A stretch of 64,000 nt of DNA from Verrucomicrobiia bacterium (lineage in GTDB: Bacteria > Verrucomicrobiota > Verrucomicrobiia > JABWAM01), in NCBI GenBank assembly GCA_028687435.1, contig JAQUAF010000012.1:1-64000 (forward strand), read 5' to 3'. Within the stretch, counting starts at the first letter, position 1, and each line of letters starts with the position of its first letter. This document shows, in pieces, positions 1-8,297 of the stretch. The position numbers and the translations under genes are program-made. The notes under the pieces were generated by a model that was not told the origin of the DNA, did no database searches, and saw only the letters and a program-made list of their open reading frames with translations.

Positions 1-59
1 AGTATGGAAAGAAGATCCAAAGCTTTTTTAACGGCTTGAACTGGAACAGGTTTTGTCAT
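1..59 (-). CDS. IclR-family transcriptional regulator, N-terminal fragment
   Basis: Only the first 19 or so codons lie in the window; the gene runs off the left edge. The visible peptide starts MTKPVPVQAVKKALDLLSIL, which matches the opening helix of the IclR winged-helix domain, where a short basic leader precedes a V-x-K-A-L-x-I/L-L pattern. The ATG occupies 57-59 on the minus strand. Directly upstream are two 17-bp operator-like repeats and a good sigma-70-type promoter, which suits an autoregulated regulator. Family assignment from about 20 residues is tentative; another winged-helix family cannot be excluded. Confidence 0.55.
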   Translation of the reverse strand, partial: MTKPVPVQAVKKALDLLSI

Positions 60-60
60 G

Positions 61-97
61 GTTCCTTTAGGTAGAATGATATTCCTTTAGGTGGAAT
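61..97 (-). promoter_or_regulatory. Two tandem operator-like repeats, 20-bp phase
   Basis: Copies at 61-77 (GTTCCTTTAGGTAGAAT) and 81-97 (ATTCCTTTAGGTGGAAT) are 15/17 identical and start exactly 20 bp apart, about two helical turns. The second copy is an imperfect palindrome with ATTCC/GGAAT arms around a 7-bp core. They sit between the putative promoter and the ATG of the IclR-like gene, with copy 2 overlapping the -10 box. This suggests direct repression by a dimer pair; binding by the adjacent regulator is an inference. Confidence 0.6.
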
Positions 98-122
98 ATA
101 ACTTAAGATGGTGATTTGTCAA
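95..122 (-). promoter_or_regulatory. Sigma-70-type promoter for the IclR-like gene
   Basis: On the minus strand, TTGACA (122-117) is followed by a 16-bp spacer and TATATT (100-95), near consensus. The transcript would start around 88 and leave a leader of roughly 29 nt before the ATG at 59. The -10 box overlaps the second operator copy, consistent with repression. Confidence 0.6.
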
Positions 123-260
123 ATTTTTCAGGCTTATTTTTTGCATTGGATTGCCAGGATGGGACGATGAGATGATTTGCCCGGCGACATCTTTTTTGAA
201 AAAGCCGGCCCACGCGAAAAGTTGTTTTTCAAACCGCGTCAGGTCAGGGTGGTTTACTGA
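123..260. other. Intergenic stretch, nothing recognised
   Basis: This stretch lies between the IclR-like promoter and the 3' end of trpE. No open frame, tandem repeat or terminator-grade hairpin could be supported here. Confidence 0.4.
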
Positions 261-1745
261 TCAGCCGGCGAAGCTGTCGGCGAGGGCGACCGCTTTCATG
301 AGGGCCTTGGCCTTGTTCACGGTTTCCTGGTATTCGTTTTCGGGGATGGAATCGTCCACCACGCCACCGCCGGCCTGCACGTAAGCCATGCCGTCCTTGA
401 GGACGAGGGTGCGGATGGTGATGCAGGTGTCGAGGTTGCCGTTGAAGCTGAAATAACCGAGGGCGCCGGCATAGGGGCCGCGGCAGCGGCGTTCGAGTTC
501 CGCGATGATCTGCATGGCGCGGATTTTGGGGGCGCCGCTGACGGTTCCTGCGGGGAATGTGGCCCGCATGAGATCAAAGGCGTTTTGGCCCTTGCGCACC
601 CTGCCCAGCACGCGCGAAACGATGTGCATGACGTGGGAATAGCGCTCGATGGTCATGAATTGGGAGACATGGACGCTGGAAAAATCGCAGACGCGGCCCA
701 TGTCGTTGCGAGCCAGGTCCACCAGCATGAGATGTTCGGCGCGTTCCTTCTGGTCGGCCAGGAGTTCCTTTTCGAGTTGTTCGTCCTCCTCGGGGGTTTT
801 GCCCCGCGGACGTGTGCCGGCGATGGGACGGATTTCGGCGTGCCCATCCTCGCAGCGCACATGGATTTCCGGGGATGATCCCACCAGCGCGAAGTCCTTC
901 ATTTGCATGAGGAACATGTAGGGGGAGGGGTTGACCGTGCGGAGGGAACGGTAGATTTGAAGCGGGGTGGCCTTTGTCGGGGCGGCAAAACGCTGGGAGG
1001 GCACAAACTGGAAGATGTCGCCCTGTTTGATGTATTTTTTGCCTGTCTCGACCATTTGGAGGTATTCCTCCTTTGGCATGTTGGATTGGAATTCCACGTC
1101 CGAAAGGCTGGAGGGGAAAACCACAGTGGGAAACGCCTGGGGTTTGGACAGCAGGGCCTGGATGCGGGCGATGCGTTCCGCGGCGTTTTCGTAGGCGCGC
1201 AGGGGATTGCCCTCCACATGGGCGTTGGCCACGATCTGGATCACCTGCCGGACGCGGTCGAAGATGACCAGATCCTCTGCCAGCATGAAGTGGAGCAGCG
1301 GCAGCCCCAGGTCGTTTGATGACGGGCAGGGAACCGGCTCCAGCCGGGTGATGTATTCGAAGCCCATGTAACCCACCATGCCGCCGGTGAAACGGGGCAG
1401 ACCGGGGACCGGCACGGCCTTGAATCCCGCCAGGTAATTCTCCAGAACGCGCAACGGATCAGCGGGCGCCTCCTTTTCCATGCGGCGGTTCGCGTCCCCA
1501 ATGGTCAGCAGATGGTCCCTCACCGACACGGTCAGGCGGGGGTTTACGCCAATGAACGAGTAGCGCCCCAGGTGTTCGCCACCTTCCACGCTTTCGAGGA
1601 TGAAGGAGTTGGAGGGATGGTCTTCCGTCAGTTTCTGGTACGCGGTGAGGGGGGTCTCCGTGTCCGCCAGGATTTCCCGCCGGATGGGGATGAGATTGCC
1701 CTTTTCGGCCAGCTTGAGGAATTCGTTTTTGCCTGGGAAAAGCAT
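261..1745 (-). CDS. trpE: Anthranilate synthase component I
   Basis: A 494-residue protein that converts chorismate and glutamine-derived ammonia to anthranilate, the first step of tryptophan synthesis, with a TrpG glutaminase not seen in this window. The N-terminal part carries FILES in the position of the LLES feedback-binding motif. The C-terminal chorismate-binding domain (about 225-485) has PIAGTRPRG, LVDLARND, AGTVSGAPK and the terminal QAGGGVV signature. Length is normal for the family. It lies 4 nt downstream of hisI on the same strand, so the two are probably cotranscribed. PabB is the main alternative, but the intact FILES motif and the pairing with hisI favour TrpE. Confidence 0.93.
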   Translation of the reverse strand: MLFPGKNEFLKLAEKGNLIPIRREILADTETPLTAYQKLTEDHPSNSFILESVEGGEHLGRYSFIGVNPRLTVSVRDHLLTIGDANRRMEKEAPADPLRVLENYLAGFKAVPVPGLPRFTGGMVGYMGFEYITRLEPVPCPSSNDLGLPLLHFMLAEDLVIFDRVRQVIQIVANAHVEGNPLRAYENAAERIARIQALLSKPQAFPTVVFPSSLSDVEFQSNMPKEEYLQMVETGKKYIKQGDIFQFVPSQRFAAPTKATPLQIYRSLRTVNPSPYMFLMQMKDFALVGSSPEIHVRCEDGHAEIRPIAGTRPRGKTPEEDEQLEKELLADQKERAEHLMLVDLARNDMGRVCDFSSVHVSQFMTIERYSHVMHIVSRVLGRVRKGQNAFDLMRATFPAGTVSGAPKIRAMQIIAELERRCRGPYAGALGYFSFNGNLDTCITIRTLVLKDGMAYVQAGGGVVDDSIPENEYQETVNKAKALMKAVALADSFAG

Positions 1746-1749
1746 GCGC

Positions 1750-2139
1750 TTATTTTTTGTAAACCTCTTTGGGATCGACCATGGGTTTGGAATTGGCCTG
1801 GACTTCGCCCGAGGAGGTGATGTCGCGGAAAAAACAGTTGCGGTAGCCTTCGTGGCAGGCGGCGCCTTCCTGGTGAACCTTGATCAGCAAAACATCGGCG
1901 TCGCAGTCGAAGGAGATTTGTTTCACCGTCTGCACGTGGCCGCTGCTTTCGCCTTTCATCCAAAATTTCTGACGGGAACGGCTCCAGAAATGGGTCTTCC
2001 CGGTCTCAAGGGTCTTGAGCAGGGATTCCCTGTTCATCCAGGCCATCATCAAAACCTCGCCGTTGGCATGATCCTGGATGATGGCGGGAATGAGGCCGTC
2101 GGAGGTGTATTTCAATTGCTGGAGAAACGCTTGGTTCAT
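1750..2139 (-). CDS. hisI: Phosphoribosyl-AMP cyclohydrolase
   Basis: A 129-residue monofunctional HisI, opening the purine ring of phosphoribosyl-AMP in the third step of histidine synthesis. It shows [11 protein letters not shown] near the start, then [10 protein letters not shown], and the metal-site cluster CDADVLL followed by [10 protein letters not shown], which supplies the zinc and magnesium ligands. No HisE (phosphoribosyl-ATP pyrophosphatase) domain is fused. It sits between the metallo-beta-lactamase-fold gene upstream and trpE downstream, 4 nt from trpE, in an apparent minus-strand operon mixing histidine and tryptophan synthesis. Confidence 0.93.
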   Translation of the reverse strand: MNQAFLQQLKYTSDGLIPAIIQDHANGEVLMMAWMNRESLLKTLETGKTHFWSRSRQKFWMKGESSGHVQTVKQISFDCDADVLLIKVHQEGAACHEGYRNCFFRDITSSGEVQANSKPMVDPKEVYKK

Positions 2140-2213
2140 ATTCCGTCATTCATACCCGAGTTTGTCTCGCGGCGCAAGGGGTGTTGGAGGGGGGGATCTT
2201 CCGTCCTGTGAGG

Positions 2214-3077
2214 TCACAGGCGGATGACCTGATCCTGGGCGGCGGCAAAGCAATGCAGGGGGGATCCGGCCTTGCGGATGATGGCCCTGGCTTTTTTCTC
2301 GATTTGAGCAACCTCGCAGTCCGCGCGATCCTGGTTGTGATGGATGAAGCCGAGTTTTTTTACGCCGGCCTCGATGGCCAGCCTGACCACATCGGTATAA
2401 ACCGAGTGTCCCCATGTGATGCGGGCGGGATATTCGGCGGGAGTATATTCCGCGTCGTGCAACAGCAGGTCGGCGTTGCGGCAGAACTTTCGGTAGTCTT
2501 CGTAGCGCAGGCCGCCGCGATGATGGTAAGTTAGTTCGTTGTCGGTGAGAAATACGAAGACCTTGCCGTTTTCCACCAGTTTGTAGCCGATGCCCTGGTT
2601 GGGATGGCTGAGCAGAACGGGTTCCACGTGGAGCCGGTGAATCTTGAACGGGTCCATGCAAATGCCATGGAAATCGATTTTGGCCCGCACGTCCTTGAAA
2701 TCCACCGGAAAATTCGGGCGCACCATGGTTTTGCCAATCAGGTGGCGGACGGATTTCTGGGCGAAAGGACAGCCATAGAGTTCGATCCGGCTCCGCTTGT
2801 CGTAAATGGGTTTGAAGAAAGGAAATCCCAGCAGATGATCCCAATGCGCGTGGGTGAAGAGCAGATGGCATTTTCTGATGTTCTCCCGCAACAATTGGTT
2901 GCCCAAACGGCGGATCCCCGATCCCGCGTCAAGGATCAGGACCTGGTTGTCCTCCGCGCGGACTTCCACACAGGTGGTGTCGCCGCCGTATTTGATATAG
3001 TCCCGTCCCGATACGGGGATGGACCCCCGGATTCCCCAACAACGTATGATCACTGGTTTCTCCTGTTCATGAGCCAC
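2214..3077 (-). CDS. MBL-fold metallohydrolase
   Basis: A 287-residue metallo-beta-lactamase-fold hydrolase. Visible motifs are GGDTTCVEVR and LILDAGSGIR near the N-terminus, the metal-binding THAHWDH at about residues 75-82, a later LSHPNQG, the HDAEY segment, and a C-terminal IHHNQDR. The pattern resembles RNase Z/phosphodiesterase-like members rather than beta-lactamases; the substrate is unknown. It is the promoter-proximal gene of the hisI-trpE group (74 nt before hisI) and diverges from the cupin gene. No signal peptide is seen, so it should be cytoplasmic. Confidence 0.8.
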   Translation of the reverse strand: MAHEQEKPVIIRCWGIRGSIPVSGRDYIKYGGDTTCVEVRAEDNQVLILDAGSGIRRLGNQLLRENIRKCHLLFTHAHWDHLLGFPFFKPIYDKRSRIELYGCPFAQKSVRHLIGKTMVRPNFPVDFKDVRAKIDFHGICMDPFKIHRLHVEPVLLSHPNQGIGYKLVENGKVFVFLTDNELTYHHRGGLRYEDYRKFCRNADLLLHDAEYTPAEYPARITWGHSVYTDVVRLAIEAGVKKLGFIHHNQDRADCEVAQIEKKARAIIRKAGSPLHCFAAAQDQVIRL

Positions 3078-3131
3078 TCTTTTACAGATGCGGCTTGACC
3101 TTCAGCAAGGCGGAAGTGTAGGCACGGGGGC

Positions 3132-3536
3132 ATGAAAACCAAGGTGGTCAATCTCCAGTCGGGCCGGACCTTCGTAAAGAATGGCATCGGCAGCAGAACC
3201 GTCAATGAAGCCTGCCGGTATCGGTGCATCCAGTTTGTTTTCGACGCCGGGCAGGAGCTGTCCGAGCACACGGCGGCTGTGCCGGCGGTGATGCATTTTC
3301 TGGAGGGAAAGGCGCAGGTCAGGTTGGGCAGGCGGACATTGACGGCAGGGCCTGGCACATGGATTCACATGGCGCCGCATCAGCCCCATTCCATCAAGGC
3401 CAGAACACGGCTGGCCATGTTGCTGACCATGTTTGTTGCGCCTGACGAAGGCTGCCATTGCGGTTGCCAGTCCAAAGGCAAGGCATGCAAGTGCTCCTGT
3501 GGTTGCAAGAAGTGTTCCTGCGGACGGAAACGATGA
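3132..3536 (+). CDS. Small cupin protein with cysteine-rich C-terminal tail
   Basis: A 134-residue protein. Residues about 30-100 look like a single cupin barrel: a Gly-bounded strand with His46, the glycine-rich turn LTAGPGTWIHM, and PHQPHS supplying late histidines. From residue 108 the sequence changes into a basic tail with nine cysteines in 23 residues (108, 110, 112, 119, 121, 123, 125, 128, 130), mostly C-x-C pairs. Such spacing is typical of metal-thiolate clusters. Metal sensing, storage or delivery is an inference; small cupins usually do not have this tail. It is divergent from the MBL-fold gene and convergent with thiD. Confidence 0.7.
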   Translation: MKTKVVNLQSGRTFVKNGIGSRTVNEACRYRCIQFVFDAGQELSEHTAAVPAVMHFLEGKAQVRLGRRTLTAGPGTWIHMAPHQPHSIKARTRLAMLLTMFVAPDEGCHCGCQSKGKACKCSCGCKKCSCGRKR

Positions 3537-3547
3537 GGAAAAGACTG

Positions 3548-3642
3548 TTAGGCATTTAGGCTATTAGACTATTAGGCGCTAATCCAAATTTCACCATTCA
3601 CAGTGCTGATTCTCCCAATAGTCTAACAGCCTAAACGCCTAA
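3548..3642. terminator. Word-repeat hairpin between convergent genes
   Basis: Left arm 3548-3576 and right arm 3615-3642 are inverted copies of a TTAGGC-word run, with only two or three mismatches across about 28 bp; the loop is about 38 nt. It lies between the ends of the cupin gene (+) and thiD (-), so it can serve as a bidirectional terminator. The arms are built from a repeated TTAGGC/TTAGAC unit rather than a GC clamp plus a T tract. Confidence 0.6.
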
Positions 3643-3646
3643 AATC

Positions 3647-4456
3647 CTAAACCGAGTGTCCCAGCGCGCTCCATGTCCCGAAATGGAGGGATTTGCGGAT
3701 GGCGCGGGTGATGAATGTTTTGGCGCAGCGGACGGCTTGGGGCAGGGGATGTCCCAAGGCCAGGTTTGCGGCGATTGCCGAGGAGTAGGTGCAGCCGGTG
3801 CCATGGGTGGCGATGTCGCGGATGCGGGGCGCTTCGAGCCATAATCCGCGTTGTCCGTCCCACAGATAATCCAAGGCGGTCCGAAGATTTTTCAGATGGC
3901 CTCCTTTTAAAAGCACGGCGCAGGAAAAACGGCTGGCCATGATGCGGGAGGCCTTTTCCATGTCCGCCCGGTTGCGGATGCGTTGTCCGGCGAGGATTTC
4001 CGCCTCGTCGAGGTTGGGGGTTGCAAGATCCGCCGCTTCGCCGATCAATTTCGTCAGGGCGTGAATGGCGTCGTTTTTCAGCAGACGCTTGCCGCTGGTG
4101 GCGACCATGACGGGGTCCACCACCACATGGGAGATGTGGCGTTGGAACCGGGCGATTTCATCCGCGCAGGAGTTGATGATTTCCCTGGAGAAGAGCATGC
4201 CGGTTTTCACCGCCACCGGAGGCATGCCCGCCAGACAGCAGGCGATTTGTTCCCGGACCGTTTTGGCTGGCGTGGCATGAATGGATACCACCCGTTGGGG
4301 GGTTTCCGCCACCACGCAGGTCACGGCCGCCATGCCGTAAACGCGGTGCGCGGCAAAGGTTTTCAGGTCGGCTTCAAGTCCCGCGCCTCCGCTGCAGTCC
4401 GAACCTGCAATCGTGAGGGCGGCGGGATGGCAAAAGGAGTGTCCGGCTTTTTTCAT
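3647..4456 (-). CDS. thiD: Hydroxymethylpyrimidine/phosphomethylpyrimidine kinase
   Basis: A 269-residue ribokinase-fold kinase that phosphorylates HMP and HMP-P to make the pyrimidine half of thiamine. Diagnostic stretches are LTIAGSDCSGGAGLEADLKT near the N-terminus, VVVDPVM in the middle, TPNLDEAEIL, and the anion-hole motif HGTGCTYSSA near residues 218-227. Length is typical for a stand-alone ThiD with no ThiE fusion. thiG lies 3 kb away on the other strand, so the pathway is dispersed. No TPP riboswitch was recognised upstream. Confidence 0.92.
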   Translation of the reverse strand: MKKAGHSFCHPAALTIAGSDCSGGAGLEADLKTFAAHRVYGMAAVTCVVAETPQRVVSIHATPAKTVREQIACCLAGMPPVAVKTGMLFSREIINSCADEIARFQRHISHVVVDPVMVATSGKRLLKNDAIHALTKLIGEAADLATPNLDEAEILAGQRIRNRADMEKASRIMASRFSCAVLLKGGHLKNLRTALDYLWDGQRGLWLEAPRIRDIATHGTGCTYSSAIAANLALGHPLPQAVRCAKTFITRAIRKSLHFGTWSALGHSV

Positions 4457-4678
4457 CCCGTCCCTATGACATCTTGCGGGGGCGAAGGCAAGCGGCGCTT
4501 GTTCCGCACGGCTTGAAAAAGAAAGGGAAAGAGCAAAGCTGGACCGTGATGAGATTGCTGATCACTGGGGGAACGGGTTTTGTCGGCGCCGGAGGACTTC
4601 CGTTCCGGTCTGGCTGCGGCCTTGGGCGGATGAACAGGCTGCTTTTCACCAGACGCGTTTTTGTTGTAACATGGGGTG

Positions 4679-5683
4679 ATGTCAAAAAATGTTGAGGTGA
4701 ATGAGGGGGAATGGCGGCTGACTGGCGCGGTGGCGGCGGAGGAGGCCATGGCCTGTCCTGTCTGTGGCGGGAACGCGCGGCCTTGTTGGACGGCGATTGA
4801 TGGCAAGGGACGCGGGTGGCCCTATGTTCGCTGTCAGAATTGCGGTTTGGTCCGGCTCGATCTCCGGGGCATTGTGGAGGAGTGGAAAAAATTGGCATAT
4901 GGCGATGAATACTATGCCGAGGGAATTTCAAAATTCACCGGGGCGGTCCAGTTGTTGCGGGAATTTTCAGCCTGGCGGAGGGCCCGGGAAATTCACGGTT
5001 TTTTTGGCGTGCCTGGCCGCGTCCTGGACATCGGTTGCGGCGAGGGATTGTTTCTCAAGGCCATGCAGAATTTTGGATGGCAGGTTGACGGGTGCGAGAC
5101 GGGACAGCGTCCTGCCGAACGGGCGGAGCAGTTGTTGGGACGGCCTGTTTGCCGGGGAGGGTTTTGCGGGATGCTGGAGTCGGGCGTTGCCGGGCCCTGG
5201 GATGTGGTGATGCTCTGGCATGTATTGGAACATGTGGCGGAGCCGCGGGAACTTTTGGAGCGTCTTGCCGGGTTCATGAAACCGGGCGGACGGTTGGTTG
5301 TCGCTGTCCCCAATGCGGCCTCCTGGCAGGCGCGTATTTTTGGTGTTTATTGGTTTCACCTCGATCCTCCGCGTCATCTGTATCATTTGGAGGAGAAACA
5401 TGTGCGGATGATATCCCGGGACGCGGGATGGGAGATTGATGGATGCCGTCATTTTTCGCTGGAATATGGTCCCTTTGGATGGGCTCAGAGTTTTTTGAAT
5501 GTGTGCCATTGGCGGCGTGATGCGATGTATGAGACGCTCAAACGGAGCAAGGGAATCGTGAAGGGCGGCATTGGCTGGCGGGCGCTGGCCTGGTTGTTGC
5601 TGGGGCCGTCGGTTCTGCCCGCCGCATTGGAGGCCATGGCGGGGAGGGGCGGTTCGCTGGCGTTGTTCATGAAAAGGAAATGA
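4679..5683 (+). CDS. Class I SAM-dependent methyltransferase with N-terminal zinc ribbon
   Basis: About 334 residues. The N-terminus has a CPVCGG...RCQNCGLV pair of CxxC motifs, as in methyltransferases that act on sugar- or lipid-linked substrates. The SAM-binding motif VLDIGCGEGLFL is near residue 115, followed by WHVLEHV and LVVAVPN, giving a complete methyltransf_23-like fold. The C-terminal third is less conserved. The ATG at 4679 is preferred over an overlapping GTG at 4676. The substrate is unknown; the neighbouring TPR membrane protein suggests, weakly, a cell-envelope glycan role. Confidence 0.75.
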   Translation: MSKNVEVNEGEWRLTGAVAAEEAMACPVCGGNARPCWTAIDGKGRGWPYVRCQNCGLVRLDLRGIVEEWKKLAYGDEYYAEGISKFTGAVQLLREFSAWRRAREIHGFFGVPGRVLDIGCGEGLFLKAMQNFGWQVDGCETGQRPAERAEQLLGRPVCRGGFCGMLESGVAGPWDVVMLWHVLEHVAEPRELLERLAGFMKPGGRLVVAVPNAASWQARIFGVYWFHLDPPRHLYHLEEKHVRMISRDAGWEIDGCRHFSLEYGPFGWAQSFLNVCHWRRDAMYETLKRSKGIVKGGIGWRALAWLLLGPSVLPAALEAMAGRGGSLALFMKRK

Positions 5684-5755
5684 ACGTGCTGATGGTTGTC
5701 TGGCTGGAAAACAGGAGGACGGGGATGGAGCCTTTTCTTTCAGCGTCTTTTTGTT

Positions 5756-7357
5756 ATGGTGGCAGGAATGGCGGCAAACCTTACCGGGATGACGGGTGAC
5801 AGGCGCTTGATTTGCGCTGTGGCGGTTGCCGTCTTTTCCCTGGTGTTTCTGGTTTTTTCCCGTTCGTTGGGAGGCGAATTTTTGGGGTGGGATGATTGGG
5901 GTTTGCTGGTGGACAATCCCCGCTTGGTTTTTTCACCGGCGAATTTGTGGTGGATGCTCACTCATAGTTTTCATGGTCCTTATCAGCCTGTCGCATGGCT
6001 GTCGCTGGGATTGGATCGTTTGATCTGGGGGTTGGACCCTTTTGGGTTTCATCTCACGGCGAACCTTCTGCATGCATCGACGGCCGTGTTGTGTTTTTTA
6101 TGGGCGCGATCATTGGCCGGTTATCTTGCGCCGGGTCTTTCATTGAAACGGCAGGTCCTGGCCGGTGTGGCGGTGGCCCTGCTTTTTGCGCTTCATCCGT
6201 TGCGGGTGGAAACCACCAGTTGGTTGAGCGCCCGCCGGGATCAGTTGATGGGGCTTTTTACCATGGCTTGCCTGCTGGCTTATCATCGCGTCGCGCCTCG
6301 TTTTTTAGAGCGCGAAATGCCTTTTCGCGCTGCCAAAAACGCGGTGGTTTTTTTTCTGCTGGCCTGCCTCTCCAAAGCTCCGGCGGTGACGGTGACGGTG
6401 GTGTTGGTGGTGTTGGATTTGCAGGTTTACCGGCGTTTTTCAACTCTGGGGTTTGCGGCCAGGGTTTGGCGGGGTATTGGTGAAAAATCCGGTTTTTTTC
6501 TGGCGGGGCTGGGGGTGGGATTGGTGGCGGTTGTCAGCCAGAAGTTTGCCGGCGGCGGCATGCTCTCTTTCTCCGATTATGGCCTGGAAGCCCGGCTGGC
6601 GCAAAGCGCGCTGTCGCTGTCGCTCATGCTGAAGCAGATTTTTTGGCCGGATGCTCTTTCGCCCCTGGTGGAACTGCGATTTGTTCCTTCCTTTCGGCAT
6701 GCGTCCGAACTGGGTTCCCTGATTTTTCTCAGTGCGGTTTCTTTTTTATTTTGGTATTGGCGGAAAAAATGGCCGGCATTGCTGGCGGCCTGGACAGTCT
6801 TTGTTGTCTGCAGCCTTCCAACCGCTGGGCTCATGCAGACCGGCCAGCAACTGATTGCCGATCGATATGCCTATCTGCCCAGCCTGCCATGGGCGGTTCT
6901 CGCCGGATTGAGCCTGCTCGCTTTGCCGGCGGCGCAGGCCCGTTTCCCGCGCCGGTTGCTGACTGCGGGTTGGCGCCTGTTGCTGACGGTCATGCTCGTT
7001 ATTTTGACGGTTTTGACCTGGCGCCAGCAGGGGGTCTGGCGGAATACGGAAAACCTGTGGCGGCAGGTTTTGGCGTTGGATGAGGCAAATTATACGGCGC
7101 GTATCGCTTTGGCCAGGACACTTGTTGCGGAAAAGCGTTCCGATGAGGCCGCAACTTTGCTGATGGGCGCCACCCGGCTTCGGGAGGAAGCGCCGGATGC
7201 CTGGTTGGAACTCGGTAAAATTGAGCTGAACGCCGGGCGTTGTCAGCATGCGGTTGTGGCTTTCCGGCAGGCATTGAAATTCCGTCCGCAGGACGGGGAG
7301 GCTTCCCGCGGTTTGCGGCGGGCTTTGGAGGACTTGGAGGGAAGCAAAAGAAAATGA
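5756..7357 (+). CDS. Multi-pass membrane protein with C-terminal TPR
   Basis: About 533 residues from the ATG at 5756. Roughly ten hydrophobic segments span residues 15-420, beginning FSLVFLVFSRSL and followed by LGWDDWGLLVDN, where the paired acidic residues just after helix 1 resemble GT-C glycosyltransferases and TMTC/O-mannosyltransferase-like proteins. LFALHPLRVETTSWLSARRD is a conserved stretch of that bacterial TPR-membrane family. The last 90 residues hold about two TPR units (YTARIALARTLVAEKRSDEA, then WLELGKIELNAG). A GT-C transferase role is inferred, not shown. A TTG at 5696 would add 20 residues but is less likely. Confidence 0.6.
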   Translation: MVAGMAANLTGMTGDRRLICAVAVAVFSLVFLVFSRSLGGEFLGWDDWGLLVDNPRLVFSPANLWWMLTHSFHGPYQPVAWLSLGLDRLIWGLDPFGFHLTANLLHASTAVLCFLWARSLAGYLAPGLSLKRQVLAGVAVALLFALHPLRVETTSWLSARRDQLMGLFTMACLLAYHRVAPRFLEREMPFRAAKNAVVFFLLACLSKAPAVTVTVVLVVLDLQVYRRFSTLGFAARVWRGIGEKSGFFLAGLGVGLVAVVSQKFAGGGMLSFSDYGLEARLAQSALSLSLMLKQIFWPDALSPLVELRFVPSFRHASELGSLIFLSAVSFLFWYWRKKWPALLAAWTVFVVCSLPTAGLMQTGQQLIADRYAYLPSLPWAVLAGLSLLALPAAQARFPRRLLTAGWRLLLTVMLVILTVLTWRQQGVWRNTENLWRQVLALDEANYTARIALARTLVAEKRSDEAATLLMGATRLREEAPDAWLELGKIELNAGRCQHAVVAFRQALKFRPQDGEASRGLRRALEDLEGSKRK

Positions 7358-7389
7358 TGTTACGGGGAGATGGAAAACGATTTCTCATT

Positions 7390-7424
7390 TTGAATCTTGA
7401 ATTTTGAATCTTGAATCTTGAATC
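7390..7424 (+). repeat. Five tandem TTGAATC heptamers
   Basis: Five consecutive 7-bp units read TTGAATC, TTGAATT, TTGAATC, TTGAATC, TTGAATC, ending 7 nt before the thiG ATG. They fill the position where a ribosome-binding site would be expected. The same heptamer appears on the opposite strand at 56327-56347. Confidence 0.85.
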
Positions 7425-7431
7425 TCAGTTC

Positions 7432-8208
7432 ATGTCATCCGATCTGATCATTGCCGGACGCGCTTTCCATTCCCGCCTGTTGGTGGGAACGGGAAAGTTT
7501 TCGTCCAACGAAGTCATGCGCGCCGCCTTGGAGGCATCGGGGACGGAATTGGTGACCGTGGCTTTGCGGCGGGCCGATCTTTCCGGCAAGAACGATCCAT
7601 TTGCCAACATTCTCGATTTCATCGATGCGAAGCGTTATCTTGTTCTTCCCAACACGTCCGGCGCCATGAATGCGGAGGAGGCTGTCCGCCTTTGTCGGCT
7701 GGCCACGGCGGCTGGCTTGCCCAAATGGATCAAACTGGAGATTCATCCGGACCCGCGCTATCTGCTGCCTGATCCGGTGGAAACGCTCAAGGCCGCCGAA
7801 ATGCTGGTGAAGGAAGGCTATACGGTGCTGCCTTACATCAACGCCGATCCCGTGCTCGCCCTGCGCCTGCAGGACGCCGGTTGCGCCACGGTCATGCCCC
7901 TGGGATCGCCGATTGGAACCAATCGGGGAATCGAAACCAGGGCGCAAATCGAAATCATCATTGAACAGGCCCGCGTTCCCGTGGTCGTCGATGCCGGTTT
8001 GGGCGCGCCATCGCAGGCGGCCGAAGCGCTCGAAATGGGCGCCGATGCGGTGCTGGTCAATACCGCCATTGCCGTGGCGCCGGATCCCATCCGGATGGCC
8101 ATGGCCTTCCGTCAGGCGGTGGAGGCCGGTTTCCTCGCGCGTGAGGTCGGATTGGCCGGGACGCGCAAAACGGCGGAGGCCACCAGCCCGTTGTCGGGAT
8201 TTGTTTAA
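7432..8208 (+). CDS. thiG: Thiazole synthase
   Basis: A 258-residue TIM-barrel enzyme that makes the thiazole phosphate of thiamine from deoxyxylulose phosphate, dehydroglycine and ThiS-thiocarboxylate. It shows LLVGTGKF near residue 16, LPNTSGA, the catalytic lysine in WIKLEI, then [20 protein letters not shown] and [24 protein letters not shown] with the phosphate-binding loop. Length and motif order are canonical. The start is the ATG at 7432, directly after the heptamer repeat; no clear Shine-Dalgarno sequence is present. ThiS and ThiH are not adjacent. Confidence 0.94.
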   Translation: MSSDLIIAGRAFHSRLLVGTGKFSSNEVMRAALEASGTELVTVALRRADLSGKNDPFANILDFIDAKRYLVLPNTSGAMNAEEAVRLCRLATAAGLPKWIKLEIHPDPRYLLPDPVETLKAAEMLVKEGYTVLPYINADPVLALRLQDAGCATVMPLGSPIGTNRGIETRAQIEIIIEQARVPVVVDAGLGAPSQAAEALEMGADAVLVNTAIAVAPDPIRMAMAFRQAVEAGFLAREVGLAGTRKTAEATSPLSGFV

Positions 8209-8297
8209 AGCCGGGGAAACCCAAGGTTTGGAGATGAAAACGAAATTGCGCGGGAATCCAGTTGTTTTTGCGTCGAGCTTTAACCCAACCCACCGCC

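Noticed and set aside
4457..4678. TPP riboswitch upstream of thiD
   Set aside because: The CUGAGA and associated helices of the THI element are not present on the minus strand there.
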